64,000 bases of DNA from Cloeon dipterum (GCF_949628265.1 NC_088789.1:11896886-11960885); one strand, 5' to 3'; numbered from the stretch's first letter, positions 47,553 to 63,000 are shown. Notes: a model not told the origin generated them from the letters alone. Numbers and translations: made by a program.

Positions 47553-50500
47553 CTGCAACAAGCACGGCGAACAGATTAGTCGAGCGGGAGCTGGGCGTAA
47601 TGACATCAAAAGCATAATTCGACGATATGCAAATGGAGCTTTATGCAAATATGCAGTATGAATGTCGACTCTGTGCGAGTTTGCAGACTCCTTAATTACC
47701 GCGCGCGCCACTGGTTTGCGGTCGACGCGATGTGAGTCGAGCGCTAATTATATGCACTGCAACATGTCGTCTCAGCGGGGGCTCGCAAGCAAATTGATTT
47801 ACGTGCACCCAGGGAAAACGGGTGGAAATGCTAATTGGATAGAGGCAAAGATAAACAATCGACTCTCTGAATCAAAGCGATATATGCGGCAGTATATTGG
47901 AGTACAACAGATTAATAAAATTTCCCTATCTAGCGACTGCTTCAAAGATGCACGTGAAATTTGCCTTGACAAATTTCCACGGAGGCTACTTTGGTTGAGT
48001 AGAGGTTATCAAAACATTCGCCGAATTCACGCAGTGACGTAGCCAGGGGTAAACCGCTGGTTGGACAGAATTCGAGGTGGGCTGTTAGCGCAAGCAACCG
48101 CAGTCATCCCTTAGCATTACAAATTAGCCGAGCGCTCCACGCACACATGCCGACCCAAGCTGTGAATTCAGCACATTCGGCTGAATTTGCACACGTAGAC
48201 TGATTTCTGTTTGACGTTGCGTTAGTCGGTCAGAGATGGCCGGGCAGAAATGAGCTGATATTTTTCAACTAAGCAAAAACAAGAGGCTGCGCGTTTTTCG
48301 TCGGGGCGGTCTGTCTGACAATTCGAATGAAGCGAAAACGCCACGAATCGGTCGCCAAAAATAACTTGCGCGCGCCACAGGTTCAATCGACAGGCGTGCT
48401 TTTCGGCGAAAAATCGTCGCCGTCAAAAGGCACGGCGGCATGATTAAAGGCGCTCAATAAAGCGCAAAACGGTGCGGAAAATCAGAAAACCATTCAGTCG
48501 GGCAGAAAATCAAAGGCACGCACACGCAATGGAGAGCCGGGCTGAAATTTGCCTTTGTTTCGCGACAGGTTGTCTTTTATTTGTGTAGACGGCGCTCGCT
48601 TTTTCGCTCGCAGGCCCCGATCAATCTTGCTTTGCAACTTTTCTTGTTTCCTCTTTCTCTTCCTCTGTTCTGCACAACGTCGGCGGCAGCTAGATTTAGC
48701 AACAAGCGAGATTTATCTCTGTTAATCTGACTCGCAGCTGCAGAGACAACTGGCGAGTGCTTTATTGCCAGCTTTATTTCGCCACTTGCGCCCGCTCGAA
48801 TGTTAGAAACAGGTGTGCGAGTTTCCTCTTTCCCCATTATTCTCCTTCCAGATCGTTCATCGAGTCACATTTAAATCAAACCCTTCTCGCTGAATTAAAT
48901 TTTGAGAATTCTATCTTTGAGACTTGGAGCAGGAAGCTCGACGAAATTGAGTTTCATTTCAACCCCTCCTCCGCGCTCTACGATCGGGGATGGCAAGTTA
49001 AAATTTTAGTTCTCTATTTCTGATGACACTGGATTTCCTCCATTCTACCACTCTGCGCATTTTTACGCCATGCGAATCATTTCCTTCTCATAAAAGATGC
49101 AATAAAAGTGTTCCGCAACTGACATAAAGTACAGAATTTTTGCAGTCGCGCCCAAGGCAAAGTGCCGGACGTACGCAATATGCAAAAAAGAGTGCAAAGG
49201 TCGAACGGCATTGCTGGAGATTCATACTCGGTGCGCTGCATAATGGCCGACAGTTATGAGCTGCCGGCGAGGCCGGCGCGGCCGTAATGTTGTAACAGCT
49301 TGACCACGACGAGCGCGCGCGATAAAGCAAAGAGCAGCGCCGGCGACATCCGACATTCAAAAAGCTGCCTCTGAGTAAAAATGCATTTGGTCAGTGCGCG
49401 CGAGAGCGTAATTACTCCGGCCTAATGCCCGCGCGTCCGCTTTTTGCCACATTACACCGTCCGACTGACATTTACGACAATTAAGCGGCCGCGTGGCTCA
49501 TTATCATTCCGAAAAGTTTGTTGGTTTGGCTGCGACAGGCCCTTTGCTGCTGAAAACAGGCCTGCCAATAGTGCTTTTTCCCATTTTGCAAAAACTGTGA
49601 CGCCAAATGCCCTTTGGTGCTAAAAATTTAGCTCCGCAATTATAATCCTCTGACCTTTTCGGCGCCGATTTGGCTCAGTTTATTGGGAACGACGCTGTTA
49701 CTGGAATAAAAATGTTCCCCCGCGTTTATTCAATCATAATTCAGGCTTTACGTTCTGCAAAAGAAATTTTTCGCAAGTCCCCAGGCCACGCGGGGCCTCC
49801 TTTTATGTGTCGCAGAGTTTTTTGCGTGACCCTCAATCAAACCCACCACACAGCCGGCGTAGAATTCAATCTAATCAAGAGGTCTCTCCAGGCTGAATAT
49901 ATTTGGAATTTGCGAGACCCCGAAAGAATTGGATTAGCAGAGCTCCTTTAAGGGCAAATATGGCACCTCCATCTGGCGCGGGGCGGCTTGTTGACGCTCC
50001 CCCACAGCAGCCAGTCGGCAGGTCTGCTCCCTAATGGCTCAGAAACAGGGCCAGTGTCTAAAGAGTCAATACTTTTCTTCCTTAAAAGCTTTCAGCTCTC
50101 TCTCTTATTATTTTTATTATGATGATATGAGCACACAGCAGCAGACCTTTTCTATTTGCCAAGCTTTCTGCTAATCCAATCTTCAAGTACAGACTTCATT
50201 CTTTCCTCCACTCGAGGAGGAAAAAGAAAAGCCGCTCTGCCGCCAGAGCTTTCAACGCTTCTGCTGCCACCACTCGCCCGTCTTTTCTTTTTAAATATTC
50301 AATTTACTACGAAAATATTGGTAGCCTGAAAATACTTTTCGCACACCGTGTGCTGTAATGCTTCGGAAAAAATTTAATTCGCCGATTTTTCTTCGAGCAC
50401 GTCGCTTTTTCCGCCGCACCACCCTCCGACAAAGGCGATAAGGGCGCGTTTCATTCCTTTGCTCCGCACTAATGGCCCCGTGATTGAGTTAACATTTCCA

Positions 50501-52746
50501 TCTGCAACCCGGAGCCTCTGAGGTGTCGACGCTGCTTTTGCACTCACTCTCAGCAGGCCGACGACCGAGACTCGGGAGCTGCACCCATTTTTACTAGCCG
50601 GCCGGAAAAAAGCTAATAAATATTGCATGCGGCGTCCGGCGCGGCAAAAAGAGGACCGCCAGCCGACCCTTCAATGGGCCGCCTCTTGCACGACGGCATT
50701 TTAATGTATTCCAAATAATGGGGCCTTTTGACGCAGGCACAAACGAAAATTGCAAAAAGCAGTGAAAAGAGGCAGACTTCAAAAGTCATTAAGGCCTGCT
50801 GTGTAATATTAATTATTGTACATCAAAAGAAGCGGCACAAAATTATTACCAGCGGCGTTTATGTATGTGCATGTCCCGGCCGACGTGTGTATACAAATGT
50901 ACATAACGTGCGCGCGGCGTGCTCAGAGGCGTTCCCTTTAGCCCTCGTTCCGCTCCGTTAGCTGTTAATGCCCCTTTGAAATTTAATTTGAAACTTAGTC
51001 TGCCTTATTGTTATTGAAGAAGTCGTTCCACGAATGAGGAAAAGATTGTCGACACTTTACTTTGATCGCGAACAGTAATGTAATTAATTTCGACCTTTGC
51101 CATTTTTTCTCACCCTTTGACTCAAACGGATGTGTAATTGAAATTATTACATCGCATTTAGGCTCTCTTTGAGGCTCTCGAACTTTTATTACTGCGAATC
51201 CACTCGAAAACTGTTGGGAGAGGAAAAACGTGCCAAAAATTACGCGCGTTTATTACAAAATTTAACTAGATCAACCTACCCAAAAAACAATTAAGCAAAG
51301 CGGGCTTCTTCGCCCTCAAAGTAGTCTCACTTGGCTCAACTACAGAATTTCCAAATTGGGTGATGGCTAATGGTGGGTCCATAAATTAATTACAATTTCC
51401 CAGAGCTAGCGACGACGTTCCACAATGAAGCAGCCGGGGAAAGTCATTAACTCGATAAATAATAAAGCAGGTGCCCGCTCTTCCTCAAGCCGACCGTTAA
51501 ATTGAAACCAGAAACGCTCGCACTCGCAGCCCATTCTCACGTAAAGGTGTGGTAGTGAACCGCAAAAGTCTCTTTTAATACCCAAATGATGATGACGGCT
51601 GTGGCGAGAGAGCTCTGCCATTGCCTTTGGTGTGTTCGCGGTTTCGCAGCAAACACACATACACACACACGTACGCATCTCCCGGTGCTGCCGCCACCAC
51701 CGCCACCGGTGTATAGATTTTGGATACACGAACGCACCCGTAATAATGCACGCATAAAAACGAAGGGAACCACTTGAAGAATAGAATTGACGAGCGAGCG
51801 AACGAACGCACGCACGCCCGACGACGATGGTGGCAAATATTTATTCACGCAGTTGACTGAAAAGGAGGAGGAAAATTTTTTTCCTGTTGTCGGCGCACAA
51901 AAAGAAGCAGCAGCACGAGCCTGGGAAGATTAGCACATGCCTCCGCCGAATATAAAACCTCCGGCCGCATTTTTATACCACGACGCACTCTCTCGCTAGT
52001 TGGCAGGGTGGAGACGACGAGCGGCACAGCATGCATTCGAGTGGAGACGAGAAGACTTATCCACCCCGACCACATTGTCACACTAGGAATGCTAAATTCG
52101 GCCTGCATGAAATTCGCACGCAGCTGCCGATGATACGCCGACTCTGCTTTTTATAGTTGGCATCCGAGTGCGGCACAATGGAAACTTTCTCCGGCCAGGC
52201 CAGGTGCGAAAATACTCCGACAAGCGAACAGGAAAAGTGTGTTCAAATTATTTTAATTGAACTAACTTTCAGGGAAAATTTAACTCGTTCGGTTTCAACG
52301 TCCCACCTGTTTTTCTGTCGGTCCTGTTGGTTTTAAAACTCCATTGACACAAATATTTTTTTTCACGACCATTCAATAAACTTTTCAATATCCAGTGTTC
52401 CCCGAATTAATAACGCTAATTGGTAGTGCACATATTATTTCACGAAATAAATGGAAAATATTATCAGAGATAATTTGTTCAACTGCGTAACGCTAATTGT
52501 GGTTAAAAATGTATCACTGAAGGCTCTTTCGCTGCTTTTGACACGTGTATCTAAAGGCATAAAAATACTGAAATCATACTGCTAAAAAAAATATCGAAGC
52601 AAATTGAAAATGATGATTTTTAAGTCCTTTTACTAATTTCTAACACAATATAAGATTTAATATGAATCAAGAGAAAAATATGTATACTACCTATCGTTTG
52701 AGGAATAAAGCTTAAGAAAATAATATTATATTTTTAATTGTGCTTA

Positions 52747-52808
52747 GCAATGAGCGCAGTTTATAGATTTCAACGACCAGTGATTCTAAAAACTCCTGCA
52801 TCTATTAA
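52747..52808. repeat. Dispersed repeat copy B
   Basis: Partner of 47094-47155, about 5.6 kb away in the next intron. It shares AGCAATGA, GCAGTTTAT, TTTCAACGACC, AGTGATTC and CTCCTGCA/TCCTGCA blocks. Confidence 0.6.
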
Positions 52809-53975
52809 CTACACTGAATTTTGTTTCATAGGCAAAGTACTACTGATGAAGCCAGGGAGAGGCGAAATTGTAAGCTGTACTGTATGAGAACGTGTGACAT
52901 AATTTTCTATACAATTTTTTTACCTTTAGCCACCCACAATTTGATTATTTGGTAATGTCAAAAACTTATTATTTAGTGGCTTAAAACTAACACTAATGAA
53001 TCTTCCTTATACTAAAACAATAAAGTGGGAGCGAAACATTTTCCATGTAATGGAGCCACGTCGGGGCTAATACCGCATTAATCGTTTTTCTCCACCGACT
53101 TTGCTAAATTGTGCACTTGCGAGCTGTGATCAATCAATTTGCACGAGTCAAATTAAGAGAGATTATCAGGTTAGAAGTTGGCGCCTGGCGACCAGAAGGC
53201 GATTTTCACTGACAAATTCAGCGCAAAACGAGCTGCAACCGGCAGGGTGAGTGCTGTCGGGTAATTTAAAATTGAATTTCTGCGCGCGAGTTTCGCAAAA
53301 CCACTCATCCGGCAGCCGACTAAGGAGCAATTTGGCTGAAATCACCTTCCGCGGGGTGCCCTCCTGCCCGCCGAGTGCTCTCTGCTCTGCTCCACTTAAT
53401 GGCTTTGAAGAGGGCAAATTTTATTGAGGAAGAGGGAGGAGACGTGAAATATGACTTAATCAAGAGTAAACACGATGATTTGAATTATGCGGGGGAGGGG
53501 CAGAGCCGGCAGCCCGAGCGGGCCGACTGACGCGGCAAATTAAGTTACGGCCAGCCGCCGCGCGTTTGCAACACTAATCATTTTACTCGCTTTATTATTT
53601 CCCCGAAATGGAATCGGGCGTGTCCGCGTGTGCCGGTGCTGGAAATTGAAAACGCGTGCAAATTTATCGATTGACAAACAAACGTCATCATTTAATTAGC
53701 CGATGCCTATTCGAGCGTGATTATTAACTTGGTAGTTGAGAGCCGAAATTTAATAAGCGTCCCTGTATGTGTGTTTCCATGCGCGGACGTTCGTGGAAAG
53801 AGCTTCTAATCCGTCGAGCTTCAAATCGCTCTCTAACAGATTGCATGTTTTCTGCCCGAGGACGTGTTATTTGTGCAGCAGGAAGTTGAAGAAGCTTGTC
53901 ACTTTTTTAATAACACCCGCGTTGAAATGACGTTTTGTCACTTTTCTTGTCGGATCCGGCGGCGTTTTTAGATTT

Positions 53976-53983
53976 TCTCTCTC

Positions 53984-54032
<49 letters not shown>
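53976..54032. repeat. (CT)n microsatellite
   Basis: About 55 bp of CT/TC repeats with a single CG interruption, reading (GA)n on the gene's own strand. GAGA-type factors can bind such tracts; that role here is speculation. Confidence 0.9.
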
Positions 54033-54033
<1 letters not shown>

Positions 54034-57000
54034 ACTCACTCCTTTTATATTGAAATCAAATCAGCGGCACAGAGTTGCGGAACTGGAAGCCAGATGCACG
54101 CGTTGGTGCGATGAAAAATGGCGCTTTGAACGGAGAAAATCGAGCGCGATTTGCGCCGATGCTCGTTTGGCCGAATTCCGGATATTGTCGCATTATTTCG
54201 AAGGCTGCTCACCAGAGGAATTCGGCGCGGAAACAGCTGTGCTCGATACAGCCAGCCACCAGAGCTAAGCGGAAAACAATTTTCTTCAGGCGGTGGAGAG
54301 ACGCGGGCGCGACAAGTAATAAACTTGATGCAAATTCGCCGAATAAACCGGTGCGCGAATCAAATTAAAGAGCTCGCAGCAATTTCCGCACCGCGTGCTG
54401 TGGTTTTATTGTTTGCGACGATTCGGATTCGTCTGCGCGTCTTCACTTTTTGCCTCCTTTCGCGCCCGTGTGTGCACTCTCAATTGAACGCTCAGCGGTT
54501 GTATACGAGCCAGCAGTAAATACACATAGGAAAGACGTGGCAACTTTACACTCGACGGGTTTTATTCAAGGAAGTGCTGTGGAAAGTTTAGAAATTTCGC
54601 CGTAAAACACGACGAGCTTCGTCTGTCGCTTCTAGAATGCCGCTGTGTTTGTATTCGATCCACAAATTGCGACTTCCACTCGTCACCGTAAGATAAGAGA
54701 ACGATCCAAAGACCGACGATTCGATGATTTGATCTCCGATTATTTACTCGCTCGAGGCTTTCTCGCAACCTCTAATAATTATATCTGCTCGTGCACATAA
54801 GCGATTTTCGCCACAAGCAAAATTATTATCACAACGCGCTGCTCCTGAGACAAGAGGTCTAAATTGAGTTTTTCTGAACAAACAAAAAGTTCCCTTTCAC
54901 TTAATAAACGAAACGTTGTGTTTCGGCAACTTCGCCGAAAAAAATCAAAGCCACCGCGACACATCTTTCCACTCTACGTGCCACGCCCTGATGTGCTGCC
55001 AGATTTAATTCTTTTTCCGTATGTAAAATAAATGAAATACCAATCTTTTACATTTTATATCATTCAGCGAGTCAGCTAGAGAGTGCTTTCATCAAACACA
55101 AGAGAAATTTGGTGAAAAAAGCAACGGCGCAAATTTGTGACAGGCAAATTAATTCAGCGAGGCAGCAGGCCATGAAAACGAAAATGACGGCCACTCTGCT
55201 GGCATTTTGCGATAACAGCCAGTTCACCGGCCCTTTTTAAAGTCATCAGAGCGTCCCTCTGCGACAGCGATTTCGCGGCACAGCCTCTCCGTCGCTTTGC
55301 GAGAGGTAAAAAAAGCAAGCGACGCAATTGAATCGCAATGGAACTGGCGCTCAAGTGCGCCGACGAGACATACTTGTAATTACAGTGCAGCCAGTGTGAC
55401 TGATTGCGAACTCGTTCAGCGGAACTATTATCAGATTAGCAGCCTGATTGCTGCATTCATGACAAAATACTCTCTGACCGGGGGAGACAGCGAGCAGCAT
55501 TGATCGCCCAACAACGACTCCTCTTTTGCGCCATTAATTTTTTATTATATATTTCAACCGAAGTAACAATCGCAGCTTATCGCAGTAATATTGCAAAATC
55601 CTTTGTGCCTCTTTTTCTTTCATCGCTTCACGGATTATCTTATCGTTTAAGAATTCATCTTTTTTGTAAGATATTGAAATACAATATTCTTGGAAAAAGC
55701 AATTGAAACTCGTGTTTTCCACTAGAAGATGCATTTAAATTCTTTTCTATCATGACAATTTAATTCTGTAATAAAAGCAGTTTTGCAAAGGAGGGAGTCT
55801 CGTAAGTACCGCATTAAATGAATTACCATGCAAGCATTATGCAGATAGTGTTTGCATTTTGAAAATATCACAGAGACCACTGCTGCTGGAAAATGTGGAA
55901 AATGGAGCAGCGGGACACAAGCTGGAAGCACAAAAATGACGGCAAAGTGTTCACAAGTTTATTTCAAGTACTGGGAGGGCGTGTTGTTCAGAAGAGGCGA
56001 AACTTTATTGACGCGCGATTAAAACTTTGATCCAAGTTTAGTGAGCAATAACTGCGCCCTTCTGTTCTAGCGCCGGGGAGCGCACACACACATACACGGT
56101 GAACTCCTAAAGATGGATGCTCGCGGCCTAATTGATTAATAACTCCACGATATTGGCGAATAAATGCTCCTAATGGAAGCAGTCTGTTGCAATATTAATC
56201 AATCAACGTTGGATTAGGTTTTAAGAGCGAGTTTCGCCGGTTTTTGTCGCAGAAGAGATGAAGAAAAAACAGCCATGCTCGCGGTAACAAATGGAGCTCC
56301 GCCGCCGCCCGCAACAATTGTGTGTTCAACTTCTTGTTCTGCTCTTCGGTAATCCCTGCGCTCATTACGTTGCCGGCTCGAATAATATTTCAAAGGGCCG
56401 TGCGCGACACAGCGGCCAAATCCACCGTGGCAATTCTTAAATAATAAACACAAGAGTTTCGTGTTTGCCAGCTCGTTGAGGGATCAAGCGTGGCCCTCCG
56501 TCGCTGGAGAAAGGGGATATTGTGCTGTGAGCTGAATTTTCACGGCTCATTTTTGCTCAGCAATTACTCTGCGGCGAGTGAAATATCGTGTCGAGTTACA
56601 ACTCCACAAGCCGAGCGGGAAAATAAGAAAAGGAAGCTGCAGAAATGGCCCCGGACAGGAGGGAAAGGAAGGACTTATCGGACCTTGTTAACGGCGTGAA
56701 ATTGAGCCTGGCCAGAATTTACTGTTAGAGGCGTCGCGCCAAACGGATTAAGAACTTGCTTATTTTTATATTTTCTCCACACCAAAACTTCAAAGTGCCA
56801 AAAAGGCTGCGCTTGACGATATTTATATTTTCCAACTCCTTTAAGCAAATTTTACTTTTGTTAAAAGTTTTGGCTCGGCGTCGCTAGCGCTCCCTTTCCT
56901 TCTTCTTTTGCTGCCACGCTTTTTAAATGCACTCAAAAGCGGAGAGAAAAAGTTTACCAAAAAACTTTTTCCACCGTTTCCGCCGTGGACACGGAATACA

Positions 57001-60000
57001 CTGCTACTTAACAAATACACAAGGAGAAGTCCCGCTCCACGAAATTCCCTAGTGGCCCTGGTGTTTGCTCGATTATCTTCAAATTAAAATGTCCTGCTCC
57101 TGCATGTCTCTGCGCCAGAGCTGTTGACTGGAATTAAAATAAAAGCGCGCACGTCGTGGCGGTGTTGGCTCAGAATTTGCAACTTTCTTTGCTTTCATGC
57201 AAGATCAACGAGGGTAAGAGAGACGCGAAACTTGCACCAGGAGCCGAGAGCGACGAACGCGGATGGATGAATGCTAAGCGCCTGCAAATATGAGCAGCCA
57301 CGCGACGTGCACGGCATAGCACTCGTGCAGGTTGCATATCCAACAAGAAGCCAGGCGCTCGCAGCTGGCACCACCTGATCGTGCGCTGTGATTCGACCGC
57401 GTCTCTGATTTAACCCAGATTTTTAAACAGCTGACGGTTTTTACATTTCAGTTATGTACGCCGCACGTTGTTGGTATCGCGACTCACTCAGGGTCCTGTG
57501 CACACATATCGCGGCCCAGCGACAAAACCAAGGAGAGAAACTTATTTTTTAGGCACAAAAGCTGAGGTAGCTTGATAACTTTGTGGCCTTTCCCTAAAAT
57601 TTGCATCCAGACTTTCCTGCAAAGAGTCACGAACCAGACAAAAATCTCATCTGAATAACGAGTCTTTTTGAACAACTCGCTCCCACTCAGTGTCCCTTTA
57701 TCTCTTTGGCAAATAAAAACAATGGAAAGAAACGCCCTTTCTTATTCTGCTCGGAATGTCAAGTATTAAAGAAGTGCTCTGCGCGCGTGATTCCACGAAG
57801 CTCTCGCTGCCTCTCTTACTTTCCGTGCGTCTAATTAAGATACACTCGCTCGGCCTTAAGTGACGCAACTCTAATCTCAAAGGACGTAATTATTGTTATA
57901 GGGAAGCGGTCCTTTGATATCGCAGTCTAGTGTATAAATAAGATTAAGTTATGTCTCCATTATTTGAGCGAAATGCACGAAAATAATTCTGCTGGCGCTC
58001 ACATGTGAAACGGATACGCGATACACAGTGAGGAATCTGCAAAGGAGGCAGTTTTGAAATCAAAGACACAAAAGTTTCAGCTCTTTCGCGTCAAAAGTAA
58101 TGAAAAATTCCACTGTCCTTTTGAAAATGTTCTCTTGCGAGAGTCGTGTTCGTTTATGCGCACTGTGCTCGCGAGTCAGTCAATCAGCACATTTTCCAGC
58201 TGACGACCGAGATTTCTGCAATTCTCTCCCCTCGCTGTACGATCGGAGGGAAATTCGGAACGAATCTCTCTCTTTTTTTAGAGCAGTAATAGATTTGGTG
58301 CAGCATTTGTCAGACGTAATTTGGGGAATCGGTATTCCGTGCCAGGCAAACAATACCCTAAATCAAAGGATAGACTAAGTAAGTAGTGTGCGCGCACCCA
58401 CCTAATTTGAATTTTGAATAATGCAGGAGGCGGTAAACCATATTGGCCCTTAAAAGTTATGGTCTCAATAAAAAGTTTGGCTTCCGAGAAGTTTCTCTCG
58501 CACCGAAGAGGAGATTATCAGCCGATTCTTTAAAACGGCCCGGTGGCTCTCGCTTTTGTACATATAAAATTGTTTCAAGACCGTCGATTGAAACGAATCA
58601 ATTTGAGAATGGTACTAAAAAGGATATAAATTTTAACTAATTGTAAGAAGAAAAAATTTCATAAGCCATTATTAGTTTTATACAATTGATTATTTAATTT
58701 CTCTCCTTTATTTGTTAATAGAAGCACTCATTTCGCATTTAAATTATTTATTTCACAATCGATTTATGAAAACTCTCTAAATATCGGTGTGGCGTTTTGA
58801 TAAAATCATATGCAATTCGCCACAGCCTCAGAATTGAAGCAAGATCGTGTTTTCGGTGCGTCTCGTGTTATTTTAGCGCGGCTACCTAAGCACACAGGCA
58901 ACGGCTTATATGTTGTTACAGCGGCCGGCCAGAACGACCAATCGCAGCGCATACAGCAGCAACAACTAAGGGAATTAAAATCAGTACGCCAACGTCATCA
59001 TCACTCCGATGATACTGATATTACCGGAGCATGAAAAAATCTGATTATATTGGAAATTACATGTCGGGAAAATTTCCATGTGGATAGTTCGCCGGCTACG
59101 TCGATCGAGTGTCCATGATACGCGTCCATTGTGTTTGACGCTGTGCACGCCAACACGCACTCATTTGCTCGTGCATTCTGTGAAATCTAGTTTGATGCTT
59201 CACATACAAGCGCTACAGCACATCGTAAAAATAGGAGGCGAGCCGCTGTTTCATTGCGGAGTGCGTGCGCTACGCTACAATAGTGTGACAGGCAGAATGA
59301 TTCAATCTGAGTGACAACTTTTAACGACTGCAATATACGCGACGCACGATACCAGCCGATCTGCACGGCTTCCAAACTCCCAATCAGATAATTTTTATTT
59401 CTTTCTCCTCGTGGCCAGAGAGCATAAAAATGTGGCGAGATTACCACTAAAATAGTATAAAAGAACGTTTTTTCAGATCTTTATAGTTTCTTTAAAACTC
59501 AACGAAAATAATTAAACCTCACAGTGAGCCTAAAAATTAATGATTCACTCATTTTTTAATTCATACTTAACTTAGTTTTTTTTTAATTTGTCAGAATGAC
59601 GCAGTGCTTATAATCATTACTTGAAATTGCTTTGTCGTGTTCTATTTTTAATGACATAAAATATTTAATTTGTTGGATTTGTTAATCTAAATTGATAAAA
59701 TTTTCCACTGAAATGTGCGATTTCCTAAATTATTAACCCTCACGCACCACCAGCGGGTTTTCCGCACTGCCGATTCTTCCGTAGACGAGGCAGAGACACA
59801 CATACGTCTATGATATATACATAAAAGCACGAAATCCAAATGAACTCAACCTGTTTCAGCGTGAAAAACGTCAAGGCTCATCCTTCTTTCTCTGTAGGGC
59901 TGATTATACAGTAGAAAGCCGACTCGGCGGTGGCAGAAATGTCTGAATGCGGGAATTTCTGCACGGGGTGCGCTAACTCTGCATGTGCTGTGTGTATGTG

Positions 60001-63000
60001 TGTGGTAGTATAAATAGCGGCTTGGCGAAATAAGATATGACTGACTGACTAGCTGGTTGACTGGGTTGACGGTGCCGCAGGCTGTGCGATGATTTCACGC
60101 TTGATTCTTGTATGCAAATATCTTTGTCTAATATTATGCAGAAAAGGCTGCTGGCTCCTTTTGTAAAAAGCGCAGGATCTGCATTCGCGAGAACAAAAGG
60201 AGCGGCACGTCGGCTCGAGGAATTTATATGTACGTAACGTACACGCTCAGGAGGAAAAATTATGCATGGCTGACCACATTATTCCCTCGTGCTAATAGCA
60301 AATAATAAAGTAGCTACGCTTCCACGCGCAGAATTCATCCGACTCGATTTTCGAGTGTCCCGGATGAAAAGCGGCGCGGATTATGGACTCGGCATGAATG
60401 CGAGCGAATTCAACGCGCTGTGAAACAAATTGGACTTGATTGATTGATCCGTGGCACAAATTTATGCGTAATTGAGATGGAGCAGGCAGCCACTTTGTCG
60501 GCGAAATTAAAAACTTCAGTCCGGCAACTTTGCTCTCGTGGCGCGAGGGCGCATTAATATTTATGGATCCACCACCGAAAATGTCTTTATGATTTGGGCC
60601 GGCTTTCAGGCGGCCAAGTTGCCCGATCCTAATTCCGCAGAGGCGGTAAAAAGCCACCATACTGCTCCGTCCGTTCGCTTGCTCGCGCGCACGGCCTCGT
60701 TATTATTATTATTTTATTCGCCCATCATTTTCGGCATTTGGTTAAATGACGGAGAAAAGGATAAGACGCGCTCGTCTAGTCTGCTCGCGTGACGAACTGC
60801 AAACGGTGCTCCTGAATCTCGCACTAAATTTAAACGATCGCCTCATTTTGGCGGCAGAAAATTTCCATGCCAACGGCTCATCTCGATTTAATGACACGCC
60901 GAATTGCCTACGCTTTTCTGCTAAATTCGCGCGTGTGGTCGCTTCCTGAGCGAGAAATTCTTGAAATAACCTACTTGTTTTAGGCCGGCTAAATATTTTT
61001 TGGGTGCAGGTTAGTTTATTAATAGTTTCAGTATAAAAAATAAAACGACAAAAAACTTTTTCAGATCCCAAAAGCTGGAACTCGAAGCGCTCAAATATTT
61101 GTGTGAAAATTTACCTGCTATATGGTTTGCTCTTTCGTGATCCGACTTCATGATATATTTGTCTATTTAGCATTTCAATTACGGTGTGGAAGCAAGTTGC
61201 CTTTTGAGTGTTCTAAAATAGATCGCAGTCCCAAGTCCCAAACTACCAAGTTTCCGATTTATCCAGACGTGTAATACAAACTTACTTGTTTGATTCTGGA
61301 TGAATACCCTAACATTATGTATTTTGCCAAATGTTTCCTTGATAAAAAGGATAAGTGAAGGGTCTTGAACAGAAGAAATATTAGAAAAAAATAGTTCCTT
61401 TTTGTAGAGTTAACTTTGTTTTGACCTTTTTGGCAAAATCACAAAATGTCTCGACATAATATCGTCTTTCCTACAGGAGCACTTTATTTATTTGAATTAG
61501 AAATGCATTGAGTGGGGCATTTTGAATGGGACACGTCCACATTCACTTCTGTGCAACTCCAGGCGTGTGTATGCTCTTGCTGATCGACCAGCAGAAGTAA
61601 CGTCTCGCCTATCTCAGTTATTGTCACAAGCTGTGCCGACGTTCTTTCTTCGAACCGCAGTAAAAAGAAGTGCGGGCACTATACATTATTACAGTAGCGC
61701 ATCTCGCAATCCTTTCGGCGCGGATATCGTGCTAGCGAGAGAGTTTCTGCCGAAAGCAGCGGGGTTTATACTTTCTTCGAATCCGACTGCGCGAAACAGT
61801 GCGGCGGCAGCCATTGTCTTCGCTTCGGGAGGGTGCATATTTCACTCAGTCAGCCATTTACATGGCTGGACGAATTTATCACGAATTCGGTGCCCGACTT
61901 TTTATATTTATTCTCCAAGCGTACGTTTTTTGCACATAAACATTTTATTGTGTATTACAGATATTGGTCACTGGTGCTGCTGCGCGAATACTCGAGCTGG
62001 AGACAGTTTTATTGTGCAAGAAGTACGTACGAATTTATCGTCGTGACCTAATTGAGGAGCAAGCCAATTTTTCAAGCATGAAATCAACGGCCACTTTTGT
62101 CGGAGATCTCGACTGCGCAATTTCGCAAAAGTGCAACAGGGCTATCGTCGCGCGGAGTACATCTGCTTCGTTCGCACTGCAAGACCATGATTCGCGATCG
62201 ATAATAGAGATATGGTTTTCCTAAACATTACTGCGTTCCACCGCACGCAAATCCATTTTTCTACCCGCTTGTCCGCTCTACCTTTCGTAACCACGGCAAT
62301 AAATGGAGGAGTTAACAAGTTCTTCGAAAAACAATAAATCTCTGGCAGAGAGGCGGGGCCGACAGGATTCCGGCTGCAGCAGCGTTTTATGAATCCCTTC
62401 AGCAGGAAATTGCAGTGATACCCGCGTGAGGAAAAGCTGCCGAAGCTCTTTTGGCAACTTGAACAGCTGTACTTTTCATAAAATTTGATTACCAAGTTTT
62501 ACTACGGTGAAAAAACCGCGACGATCGAACGGTGGCTTTTAAGAGCAGTGCAATTTCAAAATCACTGCCATAAATAGAAAAAGGATAAATCTTATCTGGT
62601 GCATTTCTCCTGCGCGCCAATAAATTCTTTCGTGCAGACCGTTCTCTTTTACACTCACTTTTACCGGGCGCGTTTAATTTAATGCACGGGCGGCCGCTCT
62701 TTGGTTTTTAGATATTAAAAGCCGTGCACTCATATAATCCCAGCTTTTTATATCTCGTCTGCGTTCGAGCGGCAGTAAAAGTGGGTGCACTCGGAGCAGA
62801 TGCTTTGCACGCTCTCTCTATGTTGGTCTAATGGATTGCCTATTCGGCTAATGCCAACTGATGTGCATTTCGCCAAATAAATTGAGATATGCATCCTCGC
62901 GACGGCTTAAGTATGCGCTCTTATGCGGTGGCATGTGCAATTTTCGCCGCAGTCACGTCTCGCGAAAGATGAATGCAGAGTGAACTCCGCCTGCATGCAT

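Noticed and set aside
47662-48042. 126-codon plus-strand ORF upstream of the Ig3 exon
   Set aside because: No domain likeness and no splice support; antisense side of the receptor intron.
54050-54519. Overlapping plus-strand ORFs after the CT repeat
   Set aside because: Three frames open at once without coding bias; typical of GC-rich non-coding sequence.
60292-60660. 122-codon minus-strand ORF as a possible Sidestep Ig1/Ig2 exon
   Set aside because: It lacks the Ig Cys-Trp-Cys pattern and proper acceptor/donor at the ends.
61522-62046. 174-codon plus-strand ORF, the longest in the right third
   Set aside because: It starts at TTG without an ATG, has mixed composition, and matches no family or splice pattern; chance in GC-richer intron sequence.
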